A stretch of 64,000 nucleotides of DNA from EB88 sp965199135 (GCA_965199135.1 OZ240685.1:3564409-3628408); one strand, 5' to 3'. Positions 7,565 through 18,407 are shown, counted from the first letter of the stretch. Notes: a model not told the origin generated them from the letters alone. Numbers and translations: made by a program.

Positions 7565-8374
7565 TTAGCACTCCTTTGCCCGACCACTCAGAAACCAGGA
7601 ACCCAACATAAAGAGCGGAAGCACGAGAAACACGCAAACGCGTGAGATTCGGTACGCGTTCGGACCTCCCTCCAGCAACCCCGCGGCTCCGTAGAAGCCG
7701 AAGAGCACACCGCCAGTGACGATCACAAGGAGGGTCCGCCTTGCGGTCGAATCAGGGAACAGCCACCTGAGCGACGCCGGCTCGATGCGGAGGAAGAAGT
7801 AGAGAAGCGCGATTGCGATCGGCACGCCAAAGACCAGAAGCACAATCCACGGAGACCAGCCAAATCCCCGTTCGACCGACGCCATGTCGCCGCTGGTCGT
7901 GAAGGTTCGCACCGGCACGTAGTCGAGAAAGTTCCCGATGCTGGTCACCGTCGTCCAGTAGAAAAACATTGCCCAGCCCCGATGGTTCCGCGCCCTGGCC
8001 AGCGCATAGCCGAGGCGGCTGAGGGGGTAGCTGATCAGGCCATTCCCAACCACCATGCCGGCACCGGCGATCAGTGCCGCATCGCGCCCATGGCCGCTCG
8101 CAAAGATCGGGAGTTCGTTCACATTCTGATCGATTCCGAACTGCGCCAGCAGAACAGCGAGCGTCGGGTGCGCATAGTTGAGCGCGAGTGGATTCCGCTT
8201 CCAGCCGAGAACCCATGCGGTGAACGAGTGCGCATACTCATGCGGGAAGAAGGCGAAGGCATGCGCCGCCCACAGCTGCACAAGCAGCAGGATCAGCACA
8301 GACCAGTTCCAGCTGGTCTGGGGAGGTGAAGGGACGCTCCCTGCCTTGGAAGACACCTGGGTCACGCTGGCCAT
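7565..8374 (-). CDS. Integral membrane protein with HEXXH motif, putative M50-like metalloprotease
   Basis: A 269-residue protein starting MASVTQVSS. An in-frame extension upstream overlaps tsaE and is unlike a protein N-terminus. The first span (about 25-43) runs straight into FFPHEYAHSF: His45-Glu46-x-x-His49 is a zinc-protease HEXXH motif at the membrane face, as in site-2-type (M50) proteases. About 100 residues on, FLDYVPVRTFTTSGDM (Asp151, Asp163) could supply the third ligand and resembles the place of the M50 second motif. Four or five more spans follow. It lies 32 bases after tsaE. Proteolytic activity is inferred only from the motif. Confidence 0.6.
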   Translation of the reverse strand: MASVTQVSSKAGSVPSPPQTSWNWSVLILLLVQLWAAHAFAFFPHEYAHSFTAWVLGWKRNPLALNYAHPTLAVLLAQFGIDQNVNELPIFASGHGRDAALIAGAGMVVGNGLISYPLSRLGYALARARNHRGWAMFFYWTTVTSIGNFLDYVPVRTFTTSGDMASVERGFGWSPWIVLLVFGVPIAIALLYFFLRIEPASLRWLFPDSTARRTLLVIVTGGVLFGFYGAAGLLEGGPNAYRISRVCVFLVLPLFMLGSWFLSGRAKEC

Positions 8375-8406
8375 GGGCACCTGCTGTCGGGGACGGGATG
8401 TCGTGC

Positions 8407-8868
8407 TTAGCGAAGGGTGACCGTGATCTTGCGGCTGTCGCCGCCCACGGTCTCCATGACGATCTCGCCGGCCGCGCGGCGCTGGATCGAGGCAAACTTC
8501 TCGCCCCACTCCACCAGCACGATCGCGTCATCCTCAAGCAGTTCGTCGATGCCCAGCTGCTCTACCTGACGCTCTGACTCCAGGCGGTACAGGTCGAGGT
8601 GGTAGAGCGAAACGGGCTTGCCCTTCCACTCCCCTTCGTACTCATGCACGAGCGTGAAGGTGGGACTGGTGACTTCATCGGGCTCCGCCGCGTTGAGCGC
8701 CTGGGCGACTCCCTTGACGTACGTCGTCTTACCAGCGCCAAGCGATCCGGTCAGGATCAGGAGCACCGGCGGTGTCACGACTTCAAGGAGCTGCGCGCCT
8801 GCAGCGATCGTTTCCCCAGCGTTTCCTGTGCGTATCTCCAGCTTGCGCGCCGCCAGCTCTCCGGTCAT
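8407..8868 (-). CDS. tsaE: tRNA threonylcarbamoyladenosine biosynthesis ATPase TsaE
   Basis: A 153-residue P-loop protein. TsaE works with TsaB and TsaD to make t6A at position 37 of ANN-decoding tRNAs. The Walker A motif GSLGAGKTT is at residues 41-49, followed by VTSPTFTLVHEYEG and YHLDLYRLE, both family signatures, and LVEWGEKF near the end. The start at 8868 has GGGAGGG nine bases upstream and overlaps the nnr stop as ATGA, so translation is probably coupled. A longer reading upstream lies inside nnr and is rejected. Confidence 0.93.
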   Translation of the reverse strand: MTGELAARKLEIRTGNAGETIAAGAQLLEVVTPPVLLILTGSLGAGKTTYVKGVAQALNAAEPDEVTSPTFTLVHEYEGEWKGKPVSLYHLDLYRLESERQVEQLGIDELLEDDAIVLVEWGEKFASIQRRAAGEIVMETVGGDSRKITVTLR

Positions 8869-10469
8869 GTAGGCAATCCCTCCCACCAAACATAACCGTC
8901 TTTCACCCTGGTGCGGTAACGAAATGCCCGCCACAGGTTGGCGATCACGTCTGTGACCAACAATGTGTGCTCATCCTGTTCACGGACGGCAAAATCAGCA
9001 GCCAGGCCGTGGAGAAAAACAGCCGCCTCAACAGCCGCCTCGAGTTGCTGGGGATACTGCGCGACCATCGCCGCCACAACACCGGTCAACATGTCGCCGG
9101 AGCCGCCCTTGGCCAGGCCGGGGTTCCCTGTGGTGTTGACGGCCACGGTTCCATCCGGGTGCGCCACCAGGGTGCGCCAACCCTTCAACACCAGCGTCAC
9201 GCCGTACTCGGCGGCGAAGCGGCGCGCGAGGCCAATGCGATCTTTCTGGACGTCGGGAACTGACAGGCCCGCGAGCCGCGCCATCTCGCCGGGATGCGGC
9301 GTCAGCACAACCCGGCTGGTCTCCCGATGCGCCCTGTCCCGCAGCTTCGTCATGTCCTTGCTGAGAATGTTCAGCGCGTCCGCATCGAGGATCATCGGAA
9401 CTTCGACTGTTTGGAGGAGCGTGTGTACGAGTGCGGCGGCCTGTTCGCTTTCGCCGAGACCAGGGCCCGCGGCTACAACCGTCTTCTTCTGGAGCAGATT
9501 GGACAGCGGCTTGCCGAAGAAGCTTGGCTCAAGCTCACCCTGTGCATCCTCGGGCAGCGGCGTGGTCATCAGCTCGGGCGCAATCAGCGCAACCGTGTTG
9601 AGGACCGACTGCGGGACTGCAGCCGTGACCAGGCCCGCGCCGGCGCGCATGGCCGCAAGCGAGGCCATCGAGGGCGCACCCGCCTTGCCGTGGCTGCCAG
9701 CGAAAAGAACCACATGGCCGTGCCGCCCCTTGTTATCGTCCGCCTGCCGGGGCTTTTCGGTAACCGCTTTGGACGCCCCGGTCCAACGCAGGTTTTCTTT
9801 CGAGCGAATCGCCTCGTCCGGCGAGCCGAGCCCGGCGATCACGATGGGCCGCGTCGCCGATCCGGTCAGGTTGCCGAAGGCATGGGCCATCTTGGGCGAG
9901 GTAAAGGTGATCACGGAGTCGGCCTGCACCGCCCCCTCGACCTCCATCTCCTGTGAGTCGGCGTCCCAGCCGGAAGGCAGGTCCACAGCCAGCACAGGGG
10001 TGGGCATCGGCGCAACGAGGTCGCGCATGGCGGCTGCGAGCCCTCGCAGCGGGGGTTTAAAACCAGTGCCGACCATGGCATCGAGGATCAGGTCTGCTTT
10101 CACGAAGACCTGGGCCACGGATGGCTCTGCGAGCTGTGCTTCCGAAGTGATCTCTGTGACCGCGACGGAGAGCGAAAGCTTCCGGGCCATCGCGAGCGGG
10201 TCGCCCTGGAGTTCGTCGCGGCGACCAAGCAGCAGCACGTGCGGCGAGAGGCCGCTGTCGGCCAGCGCTGCGGCGGCCATCAGTCCGTCACCGCCGTTGT
10301 TGCCCTTGCCGCAGATCACCACGATCTCTCTGGCACCAGGGTACTGGGCGCGGGCGAAGCGGGCCACTGCCTCCCCGGCGCGGGTCATCAGCGTCGCCGA
10401 GCTGATGCCATACTGCTCGACAGTGACGCGGTCTGTCTCCCGCATCTCTGCTGCTGTCAGAATCTTCAT
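8865..10469 (-). CDS. nnr: Bifunctional NAD(P)H-hydrate repair enzyme (epimerase + ADP-dependent dehydratase)
   Basis: A 534-residue fusion of YjeF_N epimerase (about 1-215) and carbohydrate-kinase-fold dehydratase (about 235-525), which together return damaged NAD(P)H hydrates to NAD(P)H. The N-terminal domain has GKGNNGGDG at 54-62 and AVDLPSGWDAD. The C-terminal domain has GRHGHVVLFAGSHGKAGA, LTPHPGEMARL, TGNPGLAKGGSGDML and the GGSGD motif near 455-459. The start MKILTAAEM follows a GGGGG run; the upstream in-frame extension crosses a hairpin and is dropped. It is ATGA-coupled to tsaE, a common pairing. Confidence 0.95.
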   Translation of the reverse strand: MKILTAAEMRETDRVTVEQYGISSATLMTRAGEAVARFARAQYPGAREIVVICGKGNNGGDGLMAAAALADSGLSPHVLLLGRRDELQGDPLAMARKLSLSVAVTEITSEAQLAEPSVAQVFVKADLILDAMVGTGFKPPLRGLAAAMRDLVAPMPTPVLAVDLPSGWDADSQEMEVEGAVQADSVITFTSPKMAHAFGNLTGSATRPIVIAGLGSPDEAIRSKENLRWTGASKAVTEKPRQADDNKGRHGHVVLFAGSHGKAGAPSMASLAAMRAGAGLVTAAVPQSVLNTVALIAPELMTTPLPEDAQGELEPSFFGKPLSNLLQKKTVVAAGPGLGESEQAAALVHTLLQTVEVPMILDADALNILSKDMTKLRDRAHRETSRVVLTPHPGEMARLAGLSVPDVQKDRIGLARRFAAEYGVTLVLKGWRTLVAHPDGTVAVNTTGNPGLAKGGSGDMLTGVVAAMVAQYPQQLEAAVEAAVFLHGLAADFAVREQDEHTLLVTDVIANLWRAFRYRTRVKDGYVWWEGLPT

Positions 10470-10486
10470 CCATCCCCCACAAACAC

Positions 10487-10515
10487 CGGGCGGCCTCTCC
10501 GGAAGAGGCCGCCCG
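10487..10515 (-). terminator. Strong hairpin between the transpeptidase gene and nnr
   Basis: A perfect 12-bp stem (CGGGCGGCCTCT, 10487-10498, with its complement at 10504-10515) around a five-base loop. It lies 28 bases past the stop of the transpeptidase gene and 18 bases before nnr. The minus-strand side is only modestly T-rich (GGTGTTTGTGG), so it may attenuate rather than fully stop transcription. Confidence 0.6.
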
Positions 10516-10542
10516 TATGTACAGCTAGGATGCGAGAGCAGG

Positions 10543-11805
10543 TTAGCGGGATGAATTTCCTGGGATCGGCAGGCTGGGGTTCTCACGCGAGGCGAAGTAA
10601 GCGTGATCCCACATGTTTTTGTAGAACAGGCCGGTCAGCTCGGCAGCTTTCGGACCGAAGGTTGCGCGGCCACCCTCGAGGAAGATCACGGTCACGATCC
10701 GGCCATACTGCTGGGTATCCGCAAAGCTTGCGAACCAGCCGAAACGTGTGCCGTCATTCGAGCAGGTTCCTGTCTTGCCCATTACCGGGAACTGGTTGAA
10801 CGAGGCGCGCAGGGAGCGTGCCGTTCCCCAGCCCACGGCACCAGCCATGCCCGGCTCGATCTCCGGGATAAGGTTCCTGATGTTCAGCGTCCGCTTGATC
10901 CGCGGCTGGTAACTTGCGATCGCCTGTGGTGTGGTGGGGTGCTGGAGGTAGTACAGCGTGCCGCCATTTGCGATCGCGGAGACAAGCGCCCCAAGCTGGA
11001 GGGGGGTCATCGAGACACCTTCGCCAAAGGAGCACATGCGGCCGACGCCCCCCTTGGAGTCCGGCAAAGGCTGCGCCGGGTAGACACCCAGCTGCTCGTT
11101 CGGGATGTTGTAACCGGCAAGTTCACCGAGACCAAACTCGTTGGCGTAGTGGCGAACGCGCTCAAAACCCAGGCGGCGTCCCAGAACCTCGAAATACGGG
11201 TTCACAGACTTCGCAAGCGCGGTGGTGAGATCGAGCGAGTAGTGGCCGCCCAGGTTCACCTGCGTGTCCTTGGTGATGATCCCCTCGGACAGCGCGGCGA
11301 GCGCGACCGAGACTTTGATCGTCGAACAGGGCTCGGCCCCACTCGATAGCGCGAGCTTCTGGTTGACCATCGCCAGGATCCGGCCATTGTCCGGGTTGAT
11401 CGCCACAACCGTGCCGTACATGTTGCCGAGGGCATCGATGGCCGCCTGGCGAACCACCGGGTCTTCGCCCGCGGTGATGTCACCAGCGCTCAGATCAGCG
11501 TTGGTGAAGGAGTCGGCGGTGAACACCTCGCCGTAATGGCGACGCACGGCGACACGGCGGTACCGTCCGTTGCGGCCGCGCACGAGGCGGGTGGTGGTCA
11601 CGGTGGAAACGCGTACCAACCGAGCCTGCCCGCGGCCGGCAACGCGGCGCGAGTGCTGGAGCGAGGCCAGGTGACGCCGGGCGCGCGGGCTCTCCTGCAC
11701 ATGCGATGCACGGGCTCGGTGGTGACGGGTGCTGGCACTTGCGTAGCTCGCAAGTGGCAGCAACAGCAAGGCGAACAAGGCAAACAATGGCAGAAAACGC
11801 TTCAT
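10543..11805 (-). CDS. Secreted penicillin-binding transpeptidase-domain protein
   Basis: A 420-residue protein with a Sec signal (MKRFLPLFALFALLLLPLAS, cleavage near residue 24), a very Arg-rich linker to about residue 95, then a penicillin-binding/class D beta-lactamase-like domain. The active-site triad is complete: S161-T-I-K164, S200-V-N202 and K344-T-G. No N-terminal PBP dimerisation domain is present and the enzyme is probably periplasmic. It lies distal to ftsZ in the wall cluster, so a role in peptidoglycan synthesis or remodelling is likely. A beta-lactamase is possible but less likely, given the family features and location. Confidence 0.85.
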   Translation of the reverse strand: MKRFLPLFALFALLLLPLASYASASTRHHRARASHVQESPRARRHLASLQHSRRVAGRGQARLVRVSTVTTTRLVRGRNGRYRRVAVRRHYGEVFTADSFTNADLSAGDITAGEDPVVRQAAIDALGNMYGTVVAINPDNGRILAMVNQKLALSSGAEPCSTIKVSVALAALSEGIITKDTQVNLGGHYSLDLTTALAKSVNPYFEVLGRRLGFERVRHYANEFGLGELAGYNIPNEQLGVYPAQPLPDSKGGVGRMCSFGEGVSMTPLQLGALVSAIANGGTLYYLQHPTTPQAIASYQPRIKRTLNIRNLIPEIEPGMAGAVGWGTARSLRASFNQFPVMGKTGTCSNDGTRFGWFASFADTQQYGRIVTVIFLEGGRATFGPKAAELTGLFYKNMWDHAYFASRENPSLPIPGNSSR

Positions 11806-12012
11806 GAAGTGGCTCTCGAATCTGCCCCGGAGAACCGGGGAAAGTCTGGCTGGACAGAGCCAGGGTCTGGTTCGTCATGTCACCAGCAGCTGTAGCAGCT
11901 GCGAATGAGGTCTGCATTTACGCATTCTGTTTCAGCAGAGAGAGATGGCAGTTGGTGGGTACAAAACCCACTCTAGCAAAGAGTTGTCTCCCGGCAAGTA
12001 AAAGGTGCTCTC

Positions 12013-13344
12013 CTAGTTACTTCCGCGTCGTAGGTACGCAGGTATCTCCAGGTCGTCGTCCCCGTGCGGCTCGGGGCCGGCGCCTGCAAAGGCAGGAAAG
12101 CTCGTCCCGCGGGAGGGCTGCGATGGCTCGTGGCGCGGCAGCAGGATCTCCTGCTCTGCCAGTCCCTTTGTGTCGAAGCCCGGACCAAAGCCCGGACCGA
12201 AGCCCGGAGCGAAGCCGGGGGCAGAGACCATGACGTTCTCGCGTAACGCGACAGGCGCATGCTCCTCCTGGAGCTCGCTCGCGAAGCGCGGTTTGCTTTG
12301 CGGGCCCGCAGAGCTGACGACCGGGGTCTTTGCCGGAGCAGAGGGAGCGGACGCCGCGGCAGCAGCCTTCTCGCGGTCTGCAACCGCACTTTGCCGGAAC
12401 CCGGTCGCGATTACCGTGACCTTGACGTCGTCGCCCATGGTCTCGTCGAGCACCGCACCGAAGATGATGTTGGCATCTTCGTGCGCCGCGCTCTGGATCA
12501 GCGTGGAGGCCGTGTTGACCTCGCTCAGCTTAAGCGAGGACGAGCCGGAAATGTTGATCAGGATGCCGCGGGCACCATCAATGGCACCGTCTTCGAGCAG
12601 CGGAGAGGCCATGGCGGCCTGTGCCGCAGCGATGGCGCGGTTCTCTCCCCCACGCTGTGCGGTGCCCATCACGGCATAGCCCATGCCGGACATCGTCGTC
12701 TTCACATCGGCAAAGTCCCGGTTGATGATGCCCGGGATCGTGATGATGTCCGAGATACCCTGCACGCCCTGGCGCAGCACATCGTCGGCAACTCGAAAAC
12801 TCTCAAAGAACCCTGCGTCCTGCGCGACAGCCAGCAGCTTCTCGTTGGGGATCACGATCATCGTGTCCACCGCATCGAGCAGCTCCTGCATCCCGCGTTC
12901 TGCCTGCGCCATGCGGCGCTTTCCTTCAAACCCGAACGGACGCGTGATCACGGCCACCGTCAGGGCTCCCATCTCGCTCGCGAGCGAGGCAATGACCGGC
13001 GCAGCGCCTGTTCCCGTGCCACCGCCCATACCGGCGGTGACGAACACCATATCGGCACCTTCGAGCGCCTCGATAATCTTTTCCGAATCTTCGAGAGCGG
13101 CGCGGCGTCCCACATCGGGATTTGCCCCGGCGCCGAGGCCGCTCGTCAGCTTCACGCCGAGCTGCAGCTTCACCGGAGCTGACGAGAGTTGCAGCGCCTG
13201 CACATCCGTGTTCGCAACGATGAACTCCACGCCCTCAACCCTGGCTGCAATCATTCGGTTCACGGCATTGCCGCCGCCCCCGCCTACGCCGATCACCTTG
13301 ATCCGGGCGCCCCGTGGCACGTCATCGTGGTACTGGATCCGCAT
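12013..13344 (-). CDS. ftsZ: Cell division protein FtsZ
   Basis: A bacterial tubulin of 443 residues from MRIQYHDDVP, whose ATG has AAGGGG five bases upstream. Alternative starts at 13362 (GGGGGAG three bases upstream) and a TTG at 13374 add 6-10 residues. KVIGVGGGGGNAVNRM opens the GTPase fold and the tubulin signature GGGTGTG is at 107-113. The core ends near 320. The linker holds repeated PGFGPGF units. The C-terminal peptide LEIPAYLRR (432-440), which binds FtsA, is intact. It is the last division gene of the cluster, 48 bases after ftsA. Confidence 0.97.
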   Translation of the reverse strand: MRIQYHDDVPRGARIKVIGVGGGGGNAVNRMIAARVEGVEFIVANTDVQALQLSSAPVKLQLGVKLTSGLGAGANPDVGRRAALEDSEKIIEALEGADMVFVTAGMGGGTGTGAAPVIASLASEMGALTVAVITRPFGFEGKRRMAQAERGMQELLDAVDTMIVIPNEKLLAVAQDAGFFESFRVADDVLRQGVQGISDIITIPGIINRDFADVKTTMSGMGYAVMGTAQRGGENRAIAAAQAAMASPLLEDGAIDGARGILINISGSSSLKLSEVNTASTLIQSAAHEDANIIFGAVLDETMGDDVKVTVIATGFRQSAVADREKAAAAASAPSAPAKTPVVSSAGPQSKPRFASELQEEHAPVALRENVMVSAPGFAPGFGPGFGPGFDTKGLAEQEILLPRHEPSQPSRGTSFPAFAGAGPEPHGDDDLEIPAYLRRGSN

Positions 13345-13392
13345 CTCTTCCCCTTGATTCATCTGCTCCCCCAACCTTTATTCTCTCCAGCT

Positions 13393-14613
13393 CTAGATGC
13401 TTCCGGCAAACATGGCGCGGAGCTTTGCGCGCAGCGTCCCGTCTTCCTGGGCCCGGATGGTGCTGGTGCGGTGCGCATACAACATCAGGCCGACCAGCGC
13501 CGAATACTCCGGCGTCTGCAGCTCGCCGGGCAGCCGCGACAAAGGCACCGGTCTGCCGATCCGCGCCGGCACCCGCAGGATGCTCTCCGCGGTGTCGAGG
13601 AGGCCGGCGAGCTTCGCTCCGCCGCCTACCAGGACGCACCCGGAGCCGAGCGCCTCGAGTACTGCGCCATTGCGCAGGCTTTCACGGATCAACCCAAAAA
13701 GCTCCCGCGCGCGCGGCTCCAGGATCTCAGCCAGGGCGCGCTGGCGAATGCTGCCACGGGATTGGCCACTCTCATCCGGCTGCCACTCGATCTCGCTGGT
13801 CTGCGAGATCGCCGTCACCACCGCATGGCCATACTCGCACTTCAGGTACTCGGCCTCGGGCAGGCCCAGGTGATGGGCAATGGCCAGGTCATTCGTAAAA
13901 TGGTCGCCACCGATGCCGATGGACGCGGTGTACACCACGGCGCCTTCAAAGAAGACGATCAGCTCAGTCGAGCCCGCACCGATATCGATGAGGCAGGTGC
14001 CGAGTTCACGTTCATCGGGCGAGAGCGAGCTTTCTGCTGCCGCAAGCGCCTCGTAGACCGTTTCTGTGACCGAGAGGCCAGCCTTGTTCGCGCAGGTCAC
14101 CAGGCTCTGGTGCGCGCTCGCCGAGCAGGTCGCCAGGTGGAGGGAGACCTCGAGCTGGTGCCCTACCATGCCGACCGGATCATGGATCCCTGGAACCTCA
14201 TCGAGCAGGAAGTGACGCGGCAGCAGGTGAAGCACCTCGCGATCGCTCGGGAGTGAGATAGCCCGCGCCCGGTCTGCAGCCGCGCGAACGTCTTCCCGCG
14301 TGATCTCCCGCATCTTCGAGCCAAGCGTAATGCCGCCCTGCGAGTTCACCCCACGCACATGCGCCCCGCCGATGCCCACCGTGCACTGCTCGATCACGGC
14401 CTGCGCCGATGCCTCAGCCAGCACCGAAGCCTGGTTGATCGCCTCGGTCGCCGGTTTCAGATCGGCAACGACGCCACGACGCATCCCGGCGCTCGGGGCG
14501 ATGCCGTGCCCCCGGTAGCGCAGCGCGCCCTCGTGGAGCTCCGCCACCAGCATGCGGGTCTTGGAACTGCCGACATCAAGTACCGCCAGTACGCTTTCTG
14601 CCTTGGGAGTCAT
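13393..14613 (-). CDS. ftsA: Cell division protein FtsA
   Basis: A 406-residue actin-like protein that anchors FtsZ to the membrane. The start (MTPKAESVLAVLDVG) overlaps the ftsQ stop as ATGA; an extension upstream lies inside ftsQ. Phosphate-1 motif LDVGSSKTRM, SHS2-region GIGGAHVRGVNSQGGI, phosphate-2 CLIDIGAGSTELIVF and adenosine motif VLVGGGAKLAGL are all present. The C-terminus (DGTLRAKLRAMFAGSI) is a short basic amphipathic stretch consistent with the membrane-targeting helix. Confidence 0.96.
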   Translation of the reverse strand: MTPKAESVLAVLDVGSSKTRMLVAELHEGALRYRGHGIAPSAGMRRGVVADLKPATEAINQASVLAEASAQAVIEQCTVGIGGAHVRGVNSQGGITLGSKMREITREDVRAAADRARAISLPSDREVLHLLPRHFLLDEVPGIHDPVGMVGHQLEVSLHLATCSASAHQSLVTCANKAGLSVTETVYEALAAAESSLSPDERELGTCLIDIGAGSTELIVFFEGAVVYTASIGIGGDHFTNDLAIAHHLGLPEAEYLKCEYGHAVVTAISQTSEIEWQPDESGQSRGSIRQRALAEILEPRARELFGLIRESLRNGAVLEALGSGCVLVGGGAKLAGLLDTAESILRVPARIGRPVPLSRLPGELQTPEYSALVGLMLYAHRTSTIRAQEDGTLRAKLRAMFAGSI

Positions 14614-15839
14614 CGCGACCTCGTTGTTGCCGGGCTGGTATGTGCCTTCCACTGGGCTCCATGCTTCCCCGTCGCTGGCCGCTGGAGCGTGTACCAGGTC
14701 TTTGCTCCGGCAGCGTGGCCATGAGCGACTGCGTGCACCGGCGTATGCAACGGCCGGACCTGTATGTGTCTGACGGGCGCAGCAGCCCGCTTCGTCGGGG
14801 CGGCCGCCTCGGGGGCGAGTGGCTTGTGCTCCTCGGCCTCGTCAGCGTGTGCGGCATCTGCCATCTTCAACACCACCTGCCGGTCATAGCGCAGGTCCAC
14901 TGCACTCAGGTTCGGATACTGCTGCCGCCACTCCGCAAGATGCTCCTGGTAGGAGCGCCAACGCTCCAGGTAGTCGCTATTGCCGAAGTGCAGCAGGATA
15001 TCGGTCCCCTGCGCGGGAACCACCGCCCGCACGTCATCGAGGTCGCTGAGATCCACTTCGCTCAGCTGTGAGGAGACGTTCGCTCCCCCGGCATTGAGCG
15101 CGTTCACAAAGCCCTGGTAGAGGTGCATCCGTTCAACGCGAGCGTCTGCGGGCCCGTTCGGGTCCAGCCCCGTAACCACCGGAAAGGAGTAGTGCCGCGC
15201 AGCCAGCGTTGCCGGCGGCATGCTCAGGAGCACTCCTTCGGCATCCACAAGCGAGATCTGGTGGCCGACTCGTACGAAGGCGATCGGCACCCGCTCGACG
15301 ATGGTGACGCGAAGGCTGTTCGGCAGGATGCGCATCACGGTCGCGTGCTTCACCCAGGGCTGGGCTTCGAGTTCGGCCTCCCGTGTCTGCAATGGAACAA
15401 AGAAGACGTTGCGGCCGATATCCGAGCCAAACACCCGCACCAGCGCGTCACGGCTGAGCTCCGTGCTGCCAGTCGCCTCGACAGAAGCCGACGAGTCGAT
15501 ACGAAAATGCGCGTCATGCTGGAGAAAGGAGCGAACCTCCCACCCGGCGGCGCCAAAGCAGCCAAGGATCGACAGAAGCACGATCAGGAGCAGCACCTTG
15601 CCGACACGGGTTCGCAGCAGCGTGCGCATCCATCCGCCCTTGCGGGGTGGCACACGACGCCGCGTGCGCAGAAACGCTTCTGCCTCATCTGCATCGACCT
15701 TGGGCACGCGGTCCGTAGCCGAGCGGGAACGCCGCCGGGGCGAGGCCGGAACTTCAGGCCGCAGAAAGGCATCGTCGTCCTCACGCAAGTCATCGTCTGC
15801 GAGAGCGGAGGTCTGCCGGGAAGGGTTCAGTTTTGTCAC
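14610..15839 (-). CDS. ftsQ: Cell division protein FtsQ
   Basis: A 409-residue divisome protein. A charged cytoplasmic tail (1-79, rich in Arg/Asp) is followed by one span at about 80-100 (VLLLIVLLSILGCFGAAGW), a POTRA domain (about 113-185, with LEAQPWVKHATVMRILPNS) and the FtsQ/DivIB beta domain to about 330. The remaining ~80 residues are His/Ala/Pro-rich and absent from E. coli FtsQ (276 residues). Translation is coupled to ftsA by the ATGA overlap. Confidence 0.93.
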   Translation of the reverse strand: MTKLNPSRQTSALADDDLREDDDAFLRPEVPASPRRRSRSATDRVPKVDADEAEAFLRTRRRVPPRKGGWMRTLLRTRVGKVLLLIVLLSILGCFGAAGWEVRSFLQHDAHFRIDSSASVEATGSTELSRDALVRVFGSDIGRNVFFVPLQTREAELEAQPWVKHATVMRILPNSLRVTIVERVPIAFVRVGHQISLVDAEGVLLSMPPATLAARHYSFPVVTGLDPNGPADARVERMHLYQGFVNALNAGGANVSSQLSEVDLSDLDDVRAVVPAQGTDILLHFGNSDYLERWRSYQEHLAEWRQQYPNLSAVDLRYDRQVVLKMADAAHADEAEEHKPLAPEAAAPTKRAAAPVRHIQVRPLHTPVHAVAHGHAAGAKTWYTLQRPATGKHGAQWKAHTSPATTRSR

Positions 15840-15951
15840 GCCCGAGCCAGGTCGTGAGAATCGCCACCCTGACTATAGCCCGAGGGGGTGGCGCGTCTCG
15901 CCATGTTGTTACGCAAATAAGGAGGCAGCGGACCCACCCTGGTAACGCCCT

Positions 15952-17388
<1,437 letters not shown>

Positions 17389-17659
17389 CCTGTCTCAGCA
17401 GCTTATCGCATGGGTTTGGCAGTTTCGGCGCGCTGAGGAAATCGAGGCAAGTGACTTCGTTGGTGCGCGGTGCGACGCTCGGACGGTGCAGAGACGCACC
17501 TCGTCGCACGACCCGTGAAAAGAGGCGAACAGCAGGCGCAACTTGCCGGGGAGAGATGTGTTCTAACAGACAGTCCAGCCTACCGCAGACGACGCGAGGC
17601 AGGGACTACATCCGCAGCGTGAGGCGCACGTGGCTCTCTACCGGATGAGGAGGAACACA

Positions 17660-18388
17660 GTGAACAACATCTTACGCGCAGTTGGTCTTTCTGCTTTGCT
17701 GGCTGTGCCGCTTGCCATGGCGCCTCATGCGGCTGAGGCCCAGGTCGCGGTCGGCATCGGCATTGGCCCGGAAGTGGGCTACCCCGGTTACGGGTACGGC
17801 TATGCAGATGCGGCCCCGGTCTGCTCTTACGGCTACTACGGCTACTACCCGTACGCCTGCGCACCGTATGGCTATTACGGGGCAGACTGGTTCCTCGGCG
17901 GCCTGTTCATCGGCGCCGGCCCTTGGTTCCACGGCTACTACGGACATGGCTGGGGCTACGGGTTCGGTCGCGTCGGGTATGGCTACGGCTTCGGACGCGG
18001 CGGCTACGGCTATGGCGGCTACGGACGTGGCGGCTACGGCGGCTACGGACGCGGTGGCTATGGCGGGTATGGACGGGGCGGCTATGCGGGCGGCGGGTAC
18101 AACCGCGCTGGCTTCGCCGGCGGTGGGTATAACCACGGCGGGTACGCCGGAGGCGGGGTCCACGGCGGCAGCGGATTCGCCGGGGGCGGGTACCACGGTG
18201 GCGGAACGGTTGGCGGGGGCGGATTCCACGGCAACTCGGCCGGCGGCTTCGGCGGCGGCCACGCAGGTGGCTTTGGCGGGGGCGGCGGTGGCTTTCACGG
18301 CGGTGGAGGCGGGGGCTTTCACGGCGGCGGGGGCGGAGGCTTTCACGGCGGCGGGGGCTCCCACGGTGGTGGTGGCGGTCACCGGTAA
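17660..18388 (+). CDS. Exported glycine/tyrosine-rich repeat protein
   Basis: A 242-residue protein on the strand opposite to the flanking wall genes. A GTG start at 17660 is chosen because AGGAGG (17648-17653) lies six bases upstream. Residues 1-28 are a signal peptide (NILRAVGLSALLAVPLAMAP, cleavage after AEA). The mature part is almost all Gly with Tyr/His: first YGYYGY-type units, then about five GRGGYGGY units, then HGGGGGGF units. Low complexity precludes a family call. It has its own terminator at 18408. An envelope-associated or extracellular role is inferred from the signal peptide only. Confidence 0.8.
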   Translation: MNNILRAVGLSALLAVPLAMAPHAAEAQVAVGIGIGPEVGYPGYGYGYADAAPVCSYGYYGYYPYACAPYGYYGADWFLGGLFIGAGPWFHGYYGHGWGYGFGRVGYGYGFGRGGYGYGGYGRGGYGGYGRGGYGGYGRGGYAGGGYNRAGFAGGGYNHGGYAGGGVHGGSGFAGGGYHGGGTVGGGGFHGNSAGGFGGGHAGGFGGGGGGFHGGGGGGFHGGGGGGFHGGGGSHGGGGGHR

Positions 18389-18407
18389 AGCTTGAACGCA
18401 CCAACAG

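Noticed and set aside
8938..10554. Long open frame (538 codons) on the plus strand across nnr
   Set aside because: It is antisense to a clearly conserved two-domain enzyme; high GC keeps the opposite frame open. It has no domain or ribosome site.
17630..18404. Glycine-rich repeats as a possible CRISPR array or non-coding tandem repeat; long minus-strand His/Arg-rich frames opposite
   Set aside because: The repeat units are codon-based (GGY.., GRGG) with no unique spacers, and the plus strand has signal peptide, SD and terminator.
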